In this document: piece after piece, positions 5,797 to 6,188 of the stretch
How the letters are laid out: the number at the start of each line of letters is the position of its first letter
Numbering within the stretch: position 1 is the stretch's first letter
Source: Actinomycetota bacterium
GTDB taxonomy: Bacteria; Actinomycetota; Actinomycetes; S36-B12
NCBI GenBank assembly: GCA_947499275.1
Contig: CANMNM010000090.1
Coordinates: 1 to 6,188 of the forward strand
Direction of reading: 5' to 3'
Length of the DNA: 6,188 nt
Position numbers and translations under genes: made by a program
The notes under the pieces: generated by a model
Told to the model about the DNA's origin: nothing
Databases searched by the model: none
The model's input: the letters and a program-made list of their open reading frames with translations, nothing else

Positions 5797-6188
5797 TTAG
5801 TACCCCAAATATGCATGTCGAAGTTCCTCATCGGATGCGATTTCAGCTGCTGGGCCGGACTTAACAACTTCACCTAGGTTGAGGACCACCCCCGTACGGG
5901 CAATCCGAAGCGCGACAGTGGCATTTTGCTCCACGAGAAGGACAGCCAATCCGCTATCCCACGCCATCCGTGCAACAAGTTCAAGGATCTGGGTAACGAT
6001 CAATGGAGCCAAGCCGAGTGATGGCTCGTCTAATAGGAGGACCTGCGGACCAGTCATCAAAGCGCGGCCGATTGCTAACTGTTGCCGCTCACCGCCGCTA
6101 AGCGTGTCCGCACGCATACTCTTTCGTTCGCCCAGTACCGGAAAGAGAGAATAAGCACGTGACAGTGAAGCGTTGCGCTGGGCGTGGG
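5797..6188 (-). CDS. livF: Liv-type ABC transporter ATP-binding protein LivF (5' end beyond the window)
   Basis: The C-terminal 129 residues of the ATPase that drives the importer. The frame is open to the right edge, and the residues before the first internal Met (AYSLFPVLGERK) match the LivF region just ahead of the ABC signature, so the gene continues outside and lacks about 100 N-terminal residues, including Walker A. Visible, numbered from the first whole codon: signature LSGGE (29-33), Walker B VLLLDE (49-54) with D-loop SLGLAP (56-61), and VEQN (85-88) at the switch position, which is typical of LivF; LivG usually has a His there. The C-terminus, LRHAYLGY, is also the LivF ending. A LivG partner is expected farther right but is not visible. 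The next gene, livH, begins 3 nt after this stop codon. Confidence 0.93.
   Translation of the reverse strand, partial: HAQRNASLSRAYSLFPVLGERKSMRADTLSGGERQQLAIGRALMTGPQVLLLDEPSLGLAPLIVTQILELVARMAWDSGLAVLLVEQNATVALRIARTGVVLNLGEVVKSGPAAEIASDEELRHAYLGY

Overview
The window carries one long minus-strand transcription unit, read from right to left. It encodes most of a branched-chain amino acid type (HAAT/Liv family) ABC importer, followed by a secreted alpha/beta hydrolase. The left end, also on the minus strand, holds a structured RNA leader that I read as a ribosomal protein L10 (rplJ) leader whose gene lies just outside the window. The base composition is moderate (about half G+C by eye). The Sec-type signal peptides, the leader type and the protein style suggest an actinobacterium, perhaps one of the moderate-GC planktonic lineages. 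That assignment is inference and is only moderately secure.

Layout in transcription order: 6188-5797, LivF-type ATPase, C-terminal half only because its 5' end is cut by the window edge. 5793-4915, LivH-type permease, 3 nt after livF. 4918-3491, LivM-type permease, overlapping livH by ATGA. 3490-3314, a 177-nt gap with a short hairpin, a possible promoter and a strong Shine-Dalgarno. 3313-2039, periplasmic-binding-protein-like substrate-binding protein. 2010-277, secreted alpha/beta hydrolase, 28 nt after the binding protein. 263-226, a strong intrinsic terminator that closes the unit. About 185-10, the L10-leader-like RNA, ending in a GC-rich hairpin with a U-rich tail.

How the genes would work together: the binding protein captures a small organic solute outside the membrane, LivH and LivM form the channel, and LivF (with a LivG partner expected to the right of the window) supplies ATP hydrolysis. 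The exported hydrolase, co-transcribed with the binding protein, could release the transported compound from an ester or related precursor. The substrate cannot be read from the sequence.

The most unusual feature is in LivM. Where the family normally has a short external loop, this protein has an insertion of about 115 residues with 29 Asp/Glu and no Lys/Arg, including a run of degenerate tetrapeptide repeats. The partner binding protein has no lipobox cysteine and is net basic, which suggests the acidic loop may help hold it at the membrane. I saw no mobile elements, CRISPR arrays, tRNA or rRNA genes.
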